Shown piece after piece: positions 1-7,259 of a stretch of DNA of 20,999 nucleotides. Below the pieces are notes generated by a model, which worked only from the letters and a program-made list of their open reading frames with translations, searched no databases and was not told the DNA's origin. Made by a program: the position numbers and the translations under genes. Position 1 is the stretch's first letter, and each line of letters opens with the position of its first letter. This DNA is from Bordetella parapertussis (lineage in GTDB: Bacteria > Pseudomonadota > Gammaproteobacteria > Burkholderiales > Burkholderiaceae_C): the NCBI GenBank assembly GCA_945900695.1, contig CAMDJU010000015.1, positions 1 to 20,999 of the forward strand, given 5' to 3'.

Positions 1-13
1 CCACCACTAACCC

Positions 14-298
14 TCACCACCCAAACCGATCCTTCTCATCCTTCAACAAAGCCTGCTGACTCCGCAGGCTTTTTTTTCGGGCTTCCATCAAGCTAAACCG
101 CCCGTTGTTCCACAAACCCAACTTCACTGAATTGGGCTTCACCCCATAAACATCTGCGACCGCCTCCAGACTCCAGCCTTCAATCAAAAGCCTGCGCCAG
201 TTTTCATAACGCCTTCGGGTCAAAGTGGCACGATCCACCCCAAGTTCGATGCGCACCGCAACCACCTCGGCCTTGTCAATTTTCATTTGTGCCGCCAC
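14..298 (-). CDS. Small helix-turn-helix-like hypothetical protein (start uncertain)
   Basis: Open frame of 94 codons from a GTG at 298 (90 codons from the ATG at 286). I do not recognise the family. The segment LEAVADVYGVKPNSVKLGL looks like a helix-turn-helix, and the protein is rich in Arg and Lys, so nucleic-acid binding is plausible. The frame stays open for 21 codons upstream of the GTG, to a TGA at 362-364. That extension (CIERGVGDVAVAAQMKIDKA) itself looks like an earlier helix-turn-helix, so the visible start may cut into a domain. No good ribosome-binding site precedes either start. The 3' end overlaps a rightward terminator at 51-77. It may be a small regulator or the remnant of a longer gene. 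It is divergent from the toxin-antitoxin pair that follows. Confidence 0.4.
   Translation of the reverse strand: MAAQMKIDKAEVVAVRIELGVDRATLTRRRYENWRRLLIEGWSLEAVADVYGVKPNSVKLGLWNNGRFSLMEARKKSLRSQQALLKDEKDRFGW
51..77 (+). terminator. Rho-independent terminator of a gene left of the window
   Basis: GCCTGC (51-56) pairs with GCAGGC (64-69) around a 7-nt loop and is followed by an unbroken run of eight T (70-77). This is a textbook intrinsic terminator reading rightward, so a plus-strand transcription unit probably ends just left of the window. It lies inside the 3' part of the minus-strand ORF at 14-298. Confidence 0.65.
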
Positions 299-380
299 GG
301 CAACATCGCCGACACCGCGCTCAATGCACGCAACGACTTGTTTTTGGATAGCGGCAGATGGTCATGAACAAAGGGCCTGA

Positions 381-401
381 TGTGTCTACAATGTAGACAC
401 A
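381..401. promoter_or_regulatory. Perfect palindrome overlapping a -10 box: probable autoregulatory operator
   Basis: TGTGTCTACA (381-390) and its exact reverse complement TGTAGACACA (392-401) flank one central A. The sequence TACAAT at 387-392 inside it is a good -10 hexamer, though no convincing -35 lies 16-18 nt upstream. The palindrome ends 15 nt before the antitoxin ATG. MazE-type antitoxins and their toxin complexes commonly bind such palindromes to repress their own operon, so this is the likely operator. The assignment is inferred from position and symmetry. Confidence 0.6.
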
Positions 402-416
402 TCCAAGGAGTTTTAA

Positions 417-659
417 ATGGAAGCCATCATCCGCAAATGGGGCAACAGCCCGGCACTGCGTTTGCCCAGCGCGGCTTTGAAAGAGGCCGGCTATGCACTT
501 GAGCAAAAAGTAGAGTTGGTTGTTTCACGCGGTCGCATTGTGATCCAGCCCTCTGAGAACGTGAGTTACAACTTAGACGACTTGGTGTCGGGCATCACCG
601 CAGACAATGCGCACGGTGAGGTCAGCGTGGGCAAGCCGGTTGGCAAAGAGGCCATGTGA
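417..659 (+). CDS. MazE/PemI-type antitoxin (AbrB-fold)
   Basis: An 80-residue protein opening with MEAIIRKWGNSPALRLPSAAL, the typical SpoVT/AbrB swapped-hairpin domain of MazE and PemI antitoxins (residues 1-45). The acidic C-terminal half (YNLDDLVSGITADNAHGE) fits the flexible tail that wraps and inhibits the toxin. AAGGAG (405-410) lies 6 nt before the ATG, so the start is secure. Its TGA shares one base with the ATG of the toxin (TGATG, 657-661), the coupled order expected for antitoxin before toxin. Antitoxin synthesis probably controls the operon through the palindrome at 381-401. Confidence 0.85.
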   Translation: MEAIIRKWGNSPALRLPSAALKEAGYALEQKVELVVSRGRIVIQPSENVSYNLDDLVSGITADNAHGEVSVGKPVGKEAM

Positions 660-1003
660 TGGCCACGCGCGGCTATGTCCCGGATGCCGGTGATGTGGTC
701 TGGCTCATGTTTGACCCACAAGCAGGACATGAGCAAGCAGGTCATCGACCGGCTTTGGTGATCAGCTCAGCCATTTACAACGGAAAAACTGGGCTCATGG
801 TTTGCTGCCCCATGACCACCAAAATCAAAGGTCACCCCTTCGAAGTGGTGACCCAGGTCGACGGTGTTGACTGTGCAGTACTGTCCGACCAAATCAAATC
901 GATGGATTGGAAAGTGCGCAAAGCCAAGAAAAAGGCCGTGGCGCCAGCGGACGTGATGTTGCATGTGAGGGCCAAAGTAAAAACCTTGTTGTTGATGTCT
1001 TGA
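659..1003 (+). CDS. MazF/PemK-family endoribonuclease toxin
   Basis: A 114-residue protein from the ATG at 659. A GTG two codons... one codon upstream, at 656, would also be in frame, but the ATG overlaps the antitoxin stop and is preferred. GDVVWLMFDP near the N-terminus, then HRPALVIS, the CPMTTKIKGHPFEV strand and SDQIKSMDW are the conserved landmarks of MazF/PemK/ChpB toxins, which cleave mRNA at short sequence motifs and are neutralised by the cognate antitoxin. The Arg in HRPAL and the Thr residues in PMTT match the usual active-site positions. The length is normal for the family (about 110 residues) and the gene looks intact. The recognition sequence cannot be predicted from the protein. 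Confidence 0.87.
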   Translation: MATRGYVPDAGDVVWLMFDPQAGHEQAGHRPALVISSAIYNGKTGLMVCCPMTTKIKGHPFEVVTQVDGVDCAVLSDQIKSMDWKVRKAKKKAVAPADVMLHVRAKVKTLLLMS

Positions 1004-1144
1004 TCTAAACGGTGTGATCACTGCTACCAGCAACACTGACTTATCAGTTTGGCAGGGCTAGCACCCCCGCCACCTACAATCGGCCACCCTGTTCTGTGAC
1101 CCACTGTCGCGCGTGGGTTCAGCGCAGCCACCCCGGAGAACCGC

Positions 1145-3469
1145 ATGCCCCACAAAACCCCCGCCCATCCCCCCGTTTCTCCAGACGAGGCGCGCAAAGA
1201 GTTGCGGCGCGCAGCGCTGGAGTACCACGAGTTTCCAACCCCTGGCAAAGTGGCCATCCATGCCACCAAGCAGTTGATGAACCAGCGCGATTTGGCGCTG
1301 GCTTATTCGCCCGGTGTGGCCGCGCCTTGTGAAGAGATTGCCAAGGACCCGAATGCCGCTTTTCGTTACACCAACCGGGGCAACTTGGTGGCGGTGATCA
1401 CCAACGGCACAGCGGTGCTGGGTTTGGGCGACATTGGCCCCTTGGCCTCCAAGCCGGTGATGGAAGGCAAAGCGGTGTTGTTCAAAAAGTTTGCCGGCAT
1501 CGATGTGTTTGACATCGAGATCAACGAGAAAAACCTCGACAAGCTGGTAGACACCATTGCCTCGTTGGAGCCCACGTTTGGCGGTATCAATTTAGAAGAC
1601 ATCAAGGCACCGGACTGTTTTTATGTGGAGCGCAAGTTGCGCGAGCGCATGAAGATCCCCGTTTTTCATGACGACCAGCACGGCACCGCGATCGTCGTGG
1701 GCGCTGCCATCATGAACGGCTTGCGCGTGGTGGGCAAAGACTTGCAGCACGTCAAGCTGGTGACGTCTGGCGCAGGCGCTGCGGCCTTGGCGTGTTTGAA
1801 TTTGTTGGTCAAGCTGGGCCTGCCCAAAAAGAACATTTTTGTGACCGACTTGGCGGGCGTGGTGTACACCGGTCGCACCGAATTGATGGACGAGGACAAG
1901 ATTGGCTTTTCCCAAGACACCAGCGCCCGCACGCTGGGTGACGTGATGCAAGGCGCAGACATCTTTTTGGGCTTGTCGGCCGGCGGGGTGCTCAAGCCCG
2001 AGATGGTCAAGGGCATGGCGGCCAAGCCGCTGATCTTGGCGCTGGCCAACCCCACGCCCGAAATCTCACCCGAAGAGGTGAAAGCCGTGCGCGACGACGC
2101 CATCATGGCCACGGGCCGCACCGACTATCACAACCAAGTCAACAACGTTTTGTGCTTCCCCTATATTTTTCGCGGGGCCTTGGACGCGGGTGCATCCACC
2201 ATCACCGATGAGATGGAAATCGCCGCCGTTCATGCCATTGCCGATTTGGCCCAGGCCGAGCAAAGCGATGTGGTGGCTGCGGCCTACTCGGGCGAGCAGT
2301 TGGCGTTTGGCCCGGAGTATTTGATCCCCAAGCCTTTCGATCCGCGCTTGATGATGAAGATCGCCCCCGCCGTGGCCCAAGCCGCCGCCGACAGCGGTGT
2401 GGCCCTGCGCCCCATCGCTGACATGGACGCTTACCGCGAGCGCTTGCAAAGTTTTGTTTACGCCTCTGGCACCACCATGCGCCCCATTTTTGCGGCCGCC
2501 AAACGCGCCAGCAAAAAGCGCGTAGCCTATGCCGAGGGCGAGGACGAGCGCGTGTTGCGTGCGGTGCAAATTGTGGTGGACGAAGGCTTGGCCAAACCCA
2601 CTTTGATTGGTCGCCCCGCCGTGATTGCCCAACGCATCGAGCGTTTTGGCCTGCGCTTGCGCGAGGGGGTGGATTACCAAGTCGTCAACGTCGAGGACGA
2701 CCCGCGTTACCGCGATTTTTGGCAAACCTACCACCGCATGACCGCGCGCAAAGGCATCACTGCGGAGCTGGCCAAGATCGACATGCGCCGGCGCTTGTCG
2801 CTGATTGGGACCATGCTGCTGCATAAAGGCGACGTGGATGGCATGATTTGTGGCACTTGGAGCCGCCCCGACACCCATTTGATTTATGTCGATCAAGTCA
2901 TTGGCAACCGCCCCGGCGTGAGCACCTATGCCTGCATGAATGGCTTGCTGCTGCCCGATCGGCAATTGTTTTTGGTCGACACCCACCTCAATTTGGACCC
3001 GACGGCCGAGCAACTGGCCGAGATCACCATCATGGCGGCCGAAGAAATGCGCCGCTTTGGCATTGCGCCCAAAGCCGCCTTGTTGTCACATTCCAACTTT
3101 GGCAGCAGCTTGGAAGACAGCGCCGCCAAGATGCGCCGCACCCTGACGCTGGTTCAACAAAGGGCACCTTGGCTCGAAATTGATGGTGAAATGCACGGCG
3201 ACGTGGCCCTGGACGGCGCCCTGCGCGCCGAGCAAATGCCCGACAGCAGCTTGATGGGCAACGCCAATTTGCTGGTGTTTCCCAACTTGGACGCCGCCAA
3301 CATCTCCTACAACCTGCTGAAAACCGCTGCGGGCGGCAATATTGCCATTGGCCCGGTGCTGTTGGGCGCCGCCAAACCGGTGCACATTCTCACCGCCAGC
3401 GCCACGGTGCGCCGCATCGTGAACATGACGGCCCTGACGGTGGCGGATGCCAATGCCACAAGATTTTAG
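1145..3469 (+). CDS. maeB: NADP-dependent malic enzyme with C-terminal phosphotransacetylase-like domain (MaeB)
   Basis: A 774-residue cytoplasmic enzyme that oxidatively decarboxylates malate to pyruvate and forms NADPH. The malic-enzyme part (about 1-430) shows AYSPGVA with the catalytic Tyr54, [11 protein letters not shown] with Lys109, metal ligands in LEDIKAPD (Glu151, Asp152) and HDDQHGTA (Asp176, Asp177), and the nucleotide-binding SGAGAAALA (about 208-216). From about residue 440 the protein resembles phosphate acetyltransferase ([17 protein letters not shown]). In this hybrid class that domain is known to lack acetyltransferase activity and to sense acetyl-CoA for allosteric control. 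GGAG at 1135-1138 lies 6 nt before the ATG. A -10-like TACAAT lies at 1075-1080 without a good -35. Length and both domains are complete. Confidence 0.95.
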   Translation: MPHKTPAHPPVSPDEARKELRRAALEYHEFPTPGKVAIHATKQLMNQRDLALAYSPGVAAPCEEIAKDPNAAFRYTNRGNLVAVITNGTAVLGLGDIGPLASKPVMEGKAVLFKKFAGIDVFDIEINEKNLDKLVDTIASLEPTFGGINLEDIKAPDCFYVERKLRERMKIPVFHDDQHGTAIVVGAAIMNGLRVVGKDLQHVKLVTSGAGAAALACLNLLVKLGLPKKNIFVTDLAGVVYTGRTELMDEDKIGFSQDTSARTLGDVMQGADIFLGLSAGGVLKPEMVKGMAAKPLILALANPTPEISPEEVKAVRDDAIMATGRTDYHNQVNNVLCFPYIFRGALDAGASTITDEMEIAAVHAIADLAQAEQSDVVAAAYSGEQLAFGPEYLIPKPFDPRLMMKIAPAVAQAAADSGVALRPIADMDAYRERLQSFVYASGTTMRPIFAAAKRASKKRVAYAEGEDERVLRAVQIVVDEGLAKPTLIGRPAVIAQRIERFGLRLREGVDYQVVNVEDDPRYRDFWQTYHRMTARKGITAELAKIDMRRRLSLIGTMLLHKGDVDGMICGTWSRPDTHLIYVDQVIGNRPGVSTYACMNGLLLPDRQLFLVDTHLNLDPTAEQLAEITIMAAEEMRRFGIAPKAALLSHSNFGSSLEDSAAKMRRTLTLVQQRAPWLEIDGEMHGDVALDGALRAEQMPDSSLMGNANLLVFPNLDAANISYNLLKTAAGGNIAIGPVLLGAAKPVHILTASATVRRIVNMTALTVADANATRF

Positions 3470-3540
3470 TTTTTGAGATAGCCTGCGCTCACTTATTTTG
3501 AGCCGCGCCAGTCATTGTTCTGTCAAATATGCCCTGGCTA

Positions 3541-3569
3541 TTGCCTTGTGAAAGCTTTTCCTTCATAAT
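3541..3569 (+). promoter_or_regulatory. Sigma-70-like promoter for the barstar-like gene
   Basis: TTGCCT (3541-3546), a 17-nt spacer and CATAAT (3564-3569) form a reasonable sigma-70 promoter. Transcription would start near 3576 and leave a leader of about 110 nt before the ATG at 3689. No other plus-strand start signal is evident between maeB and this gene. Confidence 0.45.
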
Positions 3570-3587
3570 TCGGGGCGATGCTTCTTT

Positions 3588-3615
3588 CGGGTTATCCCGG
3601 TTCTGGTTTGACCGG
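3588..3615 (+). other. Two overlapping small hairpins in the 5' leader
   Basis: CGGG (3588-3591) can pair with CCCG (3596-3599), and CCGGT (3597-3601) with ACCGG (3611-3615). The two stems share bases, so they are mutually exclusive. A pyrimidine-rich, T-heavy tract follows at 3650-3669, just before the ribosome-binding region. I do not recognise a known riboswitch. Alternative folding could influence translation, but that is inference. Confidence 0.25.
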
Positions 3616-3688
3616 CTCAAGGATAAAAGTTAGGGCTCGCAAACGTTAGTTTTTTCTTTTTTATTGTTTTGTGAGGAATTCAACGGAG

Positions 3689-4267
3689 ATGGACACGCCA
3701 CTTCGTACCGTCAAATCCAACATCGTGCAGTCGATCCGCGCCCATCGGGTACAGGATTTGCACGCGGCTGCGCAACATTTGGGGCATCACTTTTTGTATG
3801 CCAACCTGGCCGTGGCCCAAAGCAAACAAGATGTTTTGGACATGCTCGCCCAGCAATTCACGTTTCCGCCGCAAACCAGCAAAAATTTTGATGCTTTGTT
3901 CGACGGCATGACCGACCCCTTGCACAAGTCTGGCCCACAGCCGGGCTTTGTCATCGTTCTTGAGCAGGTTCCGGCCCATGCCAAGTTTGACAAAGAAGCG
4001 CGCGAGCAATTGCTCGACATCTTCCGCGAAGCCTCCGATTACTGGGCTGAGCGCAAAGTCCCGTTCCGTTGCTTCTACTCCTTCTCGGTGGCACGCGCTC
4101 CCGCGATGGCCATGGACAGCGACGGCGTGTTGGGCACCAACCCCAGTGGCATTGAATTGACCGATGGCGGCGAAAAAATGCCCACTGACAAATTGGTCGA
4201 CATTTCTCCCCTGGCCTTGCGCATGAGCAGCCCCTTCAATGCCGGATACTGGTTGACCGCTGCCTAA
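3689..4267 (+). CDS. Barstar-family (barnase-inhibitor-like) protein with C-terminal extension
   Basis: A 192-residue soluble protein with no signal peptide. Residues about 36-130 align by eye along the whole of barstar. FPPQTSKNFDALFDGMTD matches the barnase-binding helix region, with both key aspartates kept (Asp68 and Asp72, equivalent to barstar Asp35 and Asp39), and GFVIVLEQVP then LLDIFREASDYWAE match the following strand and helix. Barstar itself is about 90 residues, so there are also about 35 extra N-terminal residues and a tail of about 60 residues (131-192) of unknown role. A GTG at 3671 would add six residues, but nothing like a Shine-Dalgarno precedes it. The ATG at 3689 has GAGG and GGAG just upstream and is preferred. 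No secreted RNase is encoded beside it, so the partner is unknown. Confidence 0.75.
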   Translation: MDTPLRTVKSNIVQSIRAHRVQDLHAAAQHLGHHFLYANLAVAQSKQDVLDMLAQQFTFPPQTSKNFDALFDGMTDPLHKSGPQPGFVIVLEQVPAHAKFDKEAREQLLDIFREASDYWAERKVPFRCFYSFSVARAPAMAMDSDGVLGTNPSGIELTDGGEKMPTDKLVDISPLALRMSSPFNAGYWLTAA

Positions 4268-4292
4268 ACTGCATCTGCCCTGACATCACAAG

Positions 4293-4322
4293 GCCCGCTC
4301 ACGGCGGGCTTTGTTGTTTTTG
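4293..4322 (+). terminator. Rho-independent terminator after the barstar-like gene
   Basis: GCCCGC (4293-4298) pairs with GCGGGC (4304-4309) across a 5-nt loop, followed by a T-rich run (TTTGTTGTTTTT). It lies 25 nt after the TAA of the barstar-like gene. In the other direction, towards which the second toxin gene is read, the trailing sequence is poorer in T, so termination there would be weaker. Confidence 0.75.
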
Positions 4323-4370
4323 GGTTGGCTCGCGAAGATGCGGTACAGAGTGCCGCTGACTCTGGCCGTG

Positions 4371-4697
4371 TTACTTCGGCATGCCCAGGTGAACCCGGAT
4401 GGCCATTTCCGCTGATTGCATGTCGGCTTTGTTGATGACACCGAGTAGGTTTTTCAGACGGGTTTTGTCTGCCGCCATGATTTGGTCTGCCATGAGCTTG
4501 CTCTCCTGACCCTCGACCGTCACGATCGCCTCGCCCGGATAAAGGCGCTCCGTATTGCTGGAAAGTGGCACCACCACCACGCGGGCCAGGTTTCTATTGG
4601 CCGCGTCGTTGCTGACGATGAGCGCAGGCCGGGTTTTGCGGATTTCAGACCCCACCGCTGGGTCAAATTCAACCCACCAAACTTCACCGCGCCTCAT
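4371..4697 (-). CDS. Second MazF/PemK-family endoribonuclease toxin
   Basis: A 108-residue protein beginning MRRGEVWWVEFDPAVGSE, the classic MazF/PemK N-terminus, followed by TRPALIVSND, VVVVPLSS and the SKLMADQIMAADKTRL segment, all hallmarks of the family. The frame is open further upstream to 4826, but that extension reads through the antitoxin gene in another frame and has no family resemblance, so the ATG at 4697 is the real start. It overlaps the end of the antitoxin gene by 14 nt, implying coupled translation. It is only distantly similar to the toxin at 659-1003, so the two are not a recent duplication. Confidence 0.87.
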   Translation of the reverse strand: MRRGEVWWVEFDPAVGSEIRKTRPALIVSNDAANRNLARVVVVPLSSNTERLYPGEAIVTVEGQESKLMADQIMAADKTRLKNLLGVINKADMQSAEMAIRVHLGMPK

Positions 4698-4914
4698 TGA
4701 CCATGTCCTTGGCCAAAGCATTGCTCCATTCTTGGGCATCTGCTTCTCGGGCGGTGTCGGCCGCCATGGCGCGATAGCCTTCGTCGAGCGCCGTGTCCAT
4801 GACGTGGGGTCGCAAAAGATCTTCAATGAATTGGCTTATTTGGCGTTTGCCGATGGTTCTGTACAAACCATCGTAAACAGCCTCGTCCAAAGTAATGGTC
4901 ATTCGCTTGTGCAT
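4684..4914 (-). CDS. Ribbon-helix-helix-like antitoxin of the second toxin pair
   Basis: A protein of 76 residues from the ATG at 4914, or 72 from the ATG at 4902 (MTITLDEAVYDGLY). MTITLDEAVYDGLYRTIGKRQISQFIEDLLRPHV has the strand-helix-helix pattern of CopG/Arc-type DNA-binding antitoxins. The remainder is Ala-, Asp- and Glu-rich, as expected of a toxin-binding tail. It precedes and overlaps the MazF-type toxin gene. An ATG at 4950 lies inside the predicted promoter and is unlikely. The -10 box at 4922-4927 puts transcription start almost at the 4914 ATG, so either that ATG is used without a leader or translation starts at 4902. The fold assignment is by eye; the antitoxin role rests mainly on position. 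Confidence 0.78.
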   Translation of the reverse strand: MHKRMTITLDEAVYDGLYRTIGKRQISQFIEDLLRPHVMDTALDEGYRAMAADTAREADAQEWSNALAKDMVNEAR

Positions 4915-4934
4915 AACGGTTATTTTATGCGCTA
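4907..4934. promoter_or_regulatory. Imperfect inverted repeat over the antitoxin start: probable operator
   Basis: TTGTGCATAA (4907-4916) and TTATGCGCTA (4925-4934) are inverted repeats matching at 8 of 10 positions, with a perfect GCATAA/TTATGC core and an 8-nt spacer. The element covers the -10 box and the first ATG of the antitoxin, the place an autoregulating toxin-antitoxin complex would bind. Confidence 0.45.
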
Positions 4935-4950
4935 TGCACTCAACGCACAA
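4922..4950 (-). promoter_or_regulatory. Promoter of the second toxin-antitoxin pair
   Basis: Read on the minus strand: TTGTGC (4950-4945), 17-nt spacer, TAAAAT (4927-4922). The -10 matches five of six consensus bases and the -35 three of six. Only seven bases separate the -10 from the ATG at 4914. Confidence 0.4.
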
Positions 4951-4960
4951 CGAGGGCTAA

Positions 4961-4983
4961 GAATGCAAGGTTTGCAAGCATTC
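4961..4983. repeat. Inverted repeat upstream of the second toxin-antitoxin promoter
   Basis: GAATGC (4961-4966) and GCATTC (4978-4983) are perfect 6-bp arms around 11 nt. The element sits directly upstream of the minus-strand -35 box, where an activator or second operator site could lie. Short enough to be chance. Confidence 0.25.
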
Positions 4984-5005
4984 CGAAAACGTTGGTCCAT
5001 GGCGA

Positions 5006-5040
5006 TCAAGGGTTCGGCTTTCTGGCCCACCAGCCCTTGA
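5006..5040. repeat. Long inverted repeat downstream of rsmA
   Basis: TCAAGGG (5006-5012) and CCCTTGA (5034-5040) are perfect 7-bp arms. Inside them CTGG (5022-5025) and CCAG (5030-5033) form another small stem. It lies 28 nt past the rsmA stop on the minus strand. There is no T run, so it is not a standard intrinsic terminator, but it may protect the 3' end or help stop transcription. Confidence 0.3.
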
Positions 5041-5067
5041 CCCTCAGTATGGGCCATTTAATTCGGG

Positions 5068-5862
5068 TTAAGGCGCAGAGTCGGTTGGGTCATTGCCATG
5101 GCACAGCTTTGCCAAAGCCACAAACTCCGCCACCGACACCTCTTGGGCACGGCGTTGGACATCAAAGTCGGCAGCCACACCCTTTTGCTGCAGCCATGCG
5201 CCCAAGGTGTGGCGCAACAGTTTGCGCCGCTGACCAAAGGCCACCCGGACCAGTTCTGACAGCATGGGCCAAGGCACATCGACCACATCGGCCAGGGGCA
5301 CCATGCGCACCACCGCACTGTCCACTTTCGGCGGGGGGTGAAATGCGCCTGGCGCCACATCGAGCACCTTTTCCATTTTGTAGCGTGCTTGCAGCATGAC
5401 ACTCAGGCGCCCATAGTCTGCACTGTGGGGGGCTGCCACCATGCGCTCGACCACCTCTTTTTGCAACATGAAGTGTTGGTCTTGCACCACCGCCACATGG
5501 TCGAGCAAGTGAAACAAAATGGGCGTGGAGATGTTGTAGGGCAAGTTGCCCACCACCCGCAGCTGGGGAGCGTTGAGGCGCTGGGCCAATTCGGTGAAAT
5601 TGACCTGCAACACATCCGCCTCGGTCACGCTCAATTGGGTGTGGCCGCGCAACTCACGGGCCAAGTCGCGGTCGATTTCGATCACCTGCAAATGTCCCAG
5701 GCGCTCGACCAAGGGCTGGGTCAAAGCGGCCCAGCCAGGGCCAATCTCGACCATGGCTTGCCCGGCTTGCGGTGCAATGGCACTGACGATGTCTTCAATG
5801 ACCGCGCGATCGGTCAAAAAGTGCTGGCCAAAGCGCTTGCGCGGCGCGTTCGGGTGGGCCAT
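5068..5862 (-). CDS. rsmA: 16S rRNA (adenine1518-N6/adenine1519-N6)-dimethyltransferase RsmA (KsgA)
   Basis: A 264-residue S-adenosylmethionine-dependent enzyme that dimethylates two adjacent adenines in the 3'-terminal hairpin of 16S rRNA late in 30S assembly. The sequence shows FGQHFL (11-16), motif [12 protein letters not shown] (38-48), the acidic loop EIDRDL (62-67) and the catalytic NLPYNIS (106-112). The ATG at 5862 lies two bases after the surA TGA (TGAGCATG). A TTG at 5868 would overlap surA and is less likely. It is the last gene of the lptD-surA-rsmA run. In enteric bacteria pdxA lies between surA and rsmA; here it is absent. Confidence 0.95.
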   Translation of the reverse strand: MAHPNAPRKRFGQHFLTDRAVIEDIVSAIAPQAGQAMVEIGPGWAALTQPLVERLGHLQVIEIDRDLARELRGHTQLSVTEADVLQVNFTELAQRLNAPQLRVVGNLPYNISTPILFHLLDHVAVVQDQHFMLQKEVVERMVAAPHSADYGRLSVMLQARYKMEKVLDVAPGAFHPPPKVDSAVVRMVPLADVVDVPWPMLSELVRVAFGQRRKLLRHTLGAWLQQKGVAADFDVQRRAQEVSVAEFVALAKLCHGNDPTDSAP

Positions 5863-5864
5863 GC

Positions 5865-7259
5865 TCAAAGTGGGTCGTCGCGGTATTCGACGTAAGAGCG
5901 CCCTCGGGTCTCTTGGGCCCAGGCGCGGTAGCTGTCTTCCAGCTTTTGTTCGCGCAAGATGTTGCGGGCCAATTCGCGTTGCTCTTTGACACTCAACTCG
6001 GCCTGGCGGCGCTCCATGACCTGAATGAGGTGAACGCCAAAGCGGGTGACCACTGGGGGCGAGGTTTGCCCAGGGGCCAACTTGTTCATGGCCTCTTCAA
6101 ACTCTGGCACAAACATGCCCGGTCCGGCCCAACCCAAGTCGCCCCCGGAAGCGGCACTGCCGTCTTGCGAATGCAAGCGCGCCAGGGTGGCAAATTCGGC
6201 TCGCCCACTGTCGATCTGGGTTTTGAACTCTTGCATGCGTGCCCGCGCCGCATTCGGGCTGAGTTGTTCACCCGGGCGCAACAAGATATGGCGCGCCCGG
6301 GTTTGAGGAACGGTCAATGTGGAAGCCTGCGGTTGACGGCGCTCGACAAGCTTAAGGATGTGAAAGCCCGCCCCCGAAGGCACGGGTCCGGCCAATTGGC
6401 CCACCGCCAAACCTTTGACCGCATCGATGAACAAACTGGGGTAGCGCTGGGCGGGGCGCAAGCCCATCATGCCGCCCGTGGCTTTGTCGGACGCGTCTGA
6501 GTTTTCACGCGCCAAGGCCTCAAAGTCGGTTCCCGTTTTGAGTTTTTCCACCAGCGACTGCGCCCGCAACCGCACCGCTTGGCGCTGCGCATCGGTGGCT
6601 TCGTCTGGCACCGCCAACAAAATATGGCCCAAGGCCAAAACGGGGTCCGCTTCCTGGCTGGTTTTGATGCGCTCGGCCAGCAGCTTGTCGATTTCAGGCT
6701 CGGTGATGCGGATGCGCGCATTGACCTCGCGCTCGCGCAAGCGCTGCAAGGTCAGTTGCTGGCGCAAGTCGGCGCGAAATTGCGACAGGCTCATGCCTTG
6801 TTGCACCAAACGTTCGCGGAAAGCCTCCATGCTCACCCCATTTTGGGTGGCCATGCCTTGCTCGGCTTGTTCGAGAATGCTGTCTTCAATCCGAATGCCC
6901 AGGTCTTGCGCCAATCGCAGTTGGGCCCGCTCATCGATCAAGCGCTCCAACACCTGGCGCACCAACACTTCGCGGCGAGGGACAAAGCTGCCCTGTTGCT
7001 GTTGCATCTGCTGCACAGTCTGTTCGACTTGCTGCTGCAACTCTTGGTTGGTGATGGGTTCAGAGTCGACCACCGCCACAATAAAGTCTGAAGACCGTGC
7101 ACCCGAGGTGTTGGCGTTTGTCGGATTGAGCGCCGGGCCCAACGCGGGGCCACCCAGGCGAAGTCCCTGGGCCATGCACACCGTGTTGACGCACAAAGCC
7201 ATGGCGCATGCCAAGCGAATCACCCAAAACTGAAGCAAAGAATTTGTATGTTCACTCAT
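5865..7259 (-). CDS. surA: Periplasmic chaperone and peptidyl-prolyl isomerase SurA
   Basis: A 464-residue periplasmic folding factor for outer-membrane beta-barrel proteins. The N-terminus ([32 protein letters not shown]) is a signal peptide. An N-domain with [12 protein letters not shown] and a Gln-rich segment ([16 protein letters not shown]) follows. Two parvulin domains lie at about 208-308 (starting [10 protein letters not shown]) and 322-418 (starting [10 protein letters not shown]), each ending in the typical [11 protein letters not shown] and [13 protein letters not shown]-terminal helix completes it. The ATG at 7259 overlaps the lptD stop by 8 nt (ATGAGTGA), so translation is probably coupled. 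The frame is open upstream within lptD, but that part lacks any signal-peptide character. Length is normal for beta-proteobacterial SurA. Confidence 0.95.
   Translation of the reverse strand: MSEHTNSLLQFWVIRLACAMALCVNTVCMAQGLRLGGPALGPALNPTNANTSGARSSDFIVAVVDSEPITNQELQQQVEQTVQQMQQQQGSFVPRREVLVRQVLERLIDERAQLRLAQDLGIRIEDSILEQAEQGMATQNGVSMEAFRERLVQQGMSLSQFRADLRQQLTLQRLREREVNARIRITEPEIDKLLAERIKTSQEADPVLALGHILLAVPDEATDAQRQAVRLRAQSLVEKLKTGTDFEALARENSDASDKATGGMMGLRPAQRYPSLFIDAVKGLAVGQLAGPVPSGAGFHILKLVERRQPQASTLTVPQTRARHILLRPGEQLSPNAARARMQEFKTQIDSGRAEFATLARLHSQDGSAASGGDLGWAGPGMFVPEFEEAMNKLAPGQTSPPVVTRFGVHLIQVMERRQAELSVKEQRELARNILREQKLEDSYRAWAQETRGRSYVEYRDDPL

Noticed and set aside
1001..1020. TGATC/GATCA inverted repeat after the first toxin gene
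   Set aside because: Five-base arms over a 10-nt gap covering the toxin stop codon; too short to distinguish from chance and without a T run.
2066..3013. Minus-strand open frame of 315 codons antisense to maeB
   Set aside because: It lies wholly inside the strongly supported maeB gene. His-, Gly- and Gln-rich low-complexity translation is typical of the antisense frame of a GC-rich gene.
4698..4826. 43-codon N-terminal extension of the second MazF-type toxin
   Set aside because: It reads through the antitoxin gene in another frame; the family N-terminus begins exactly at the ATG at 4697.
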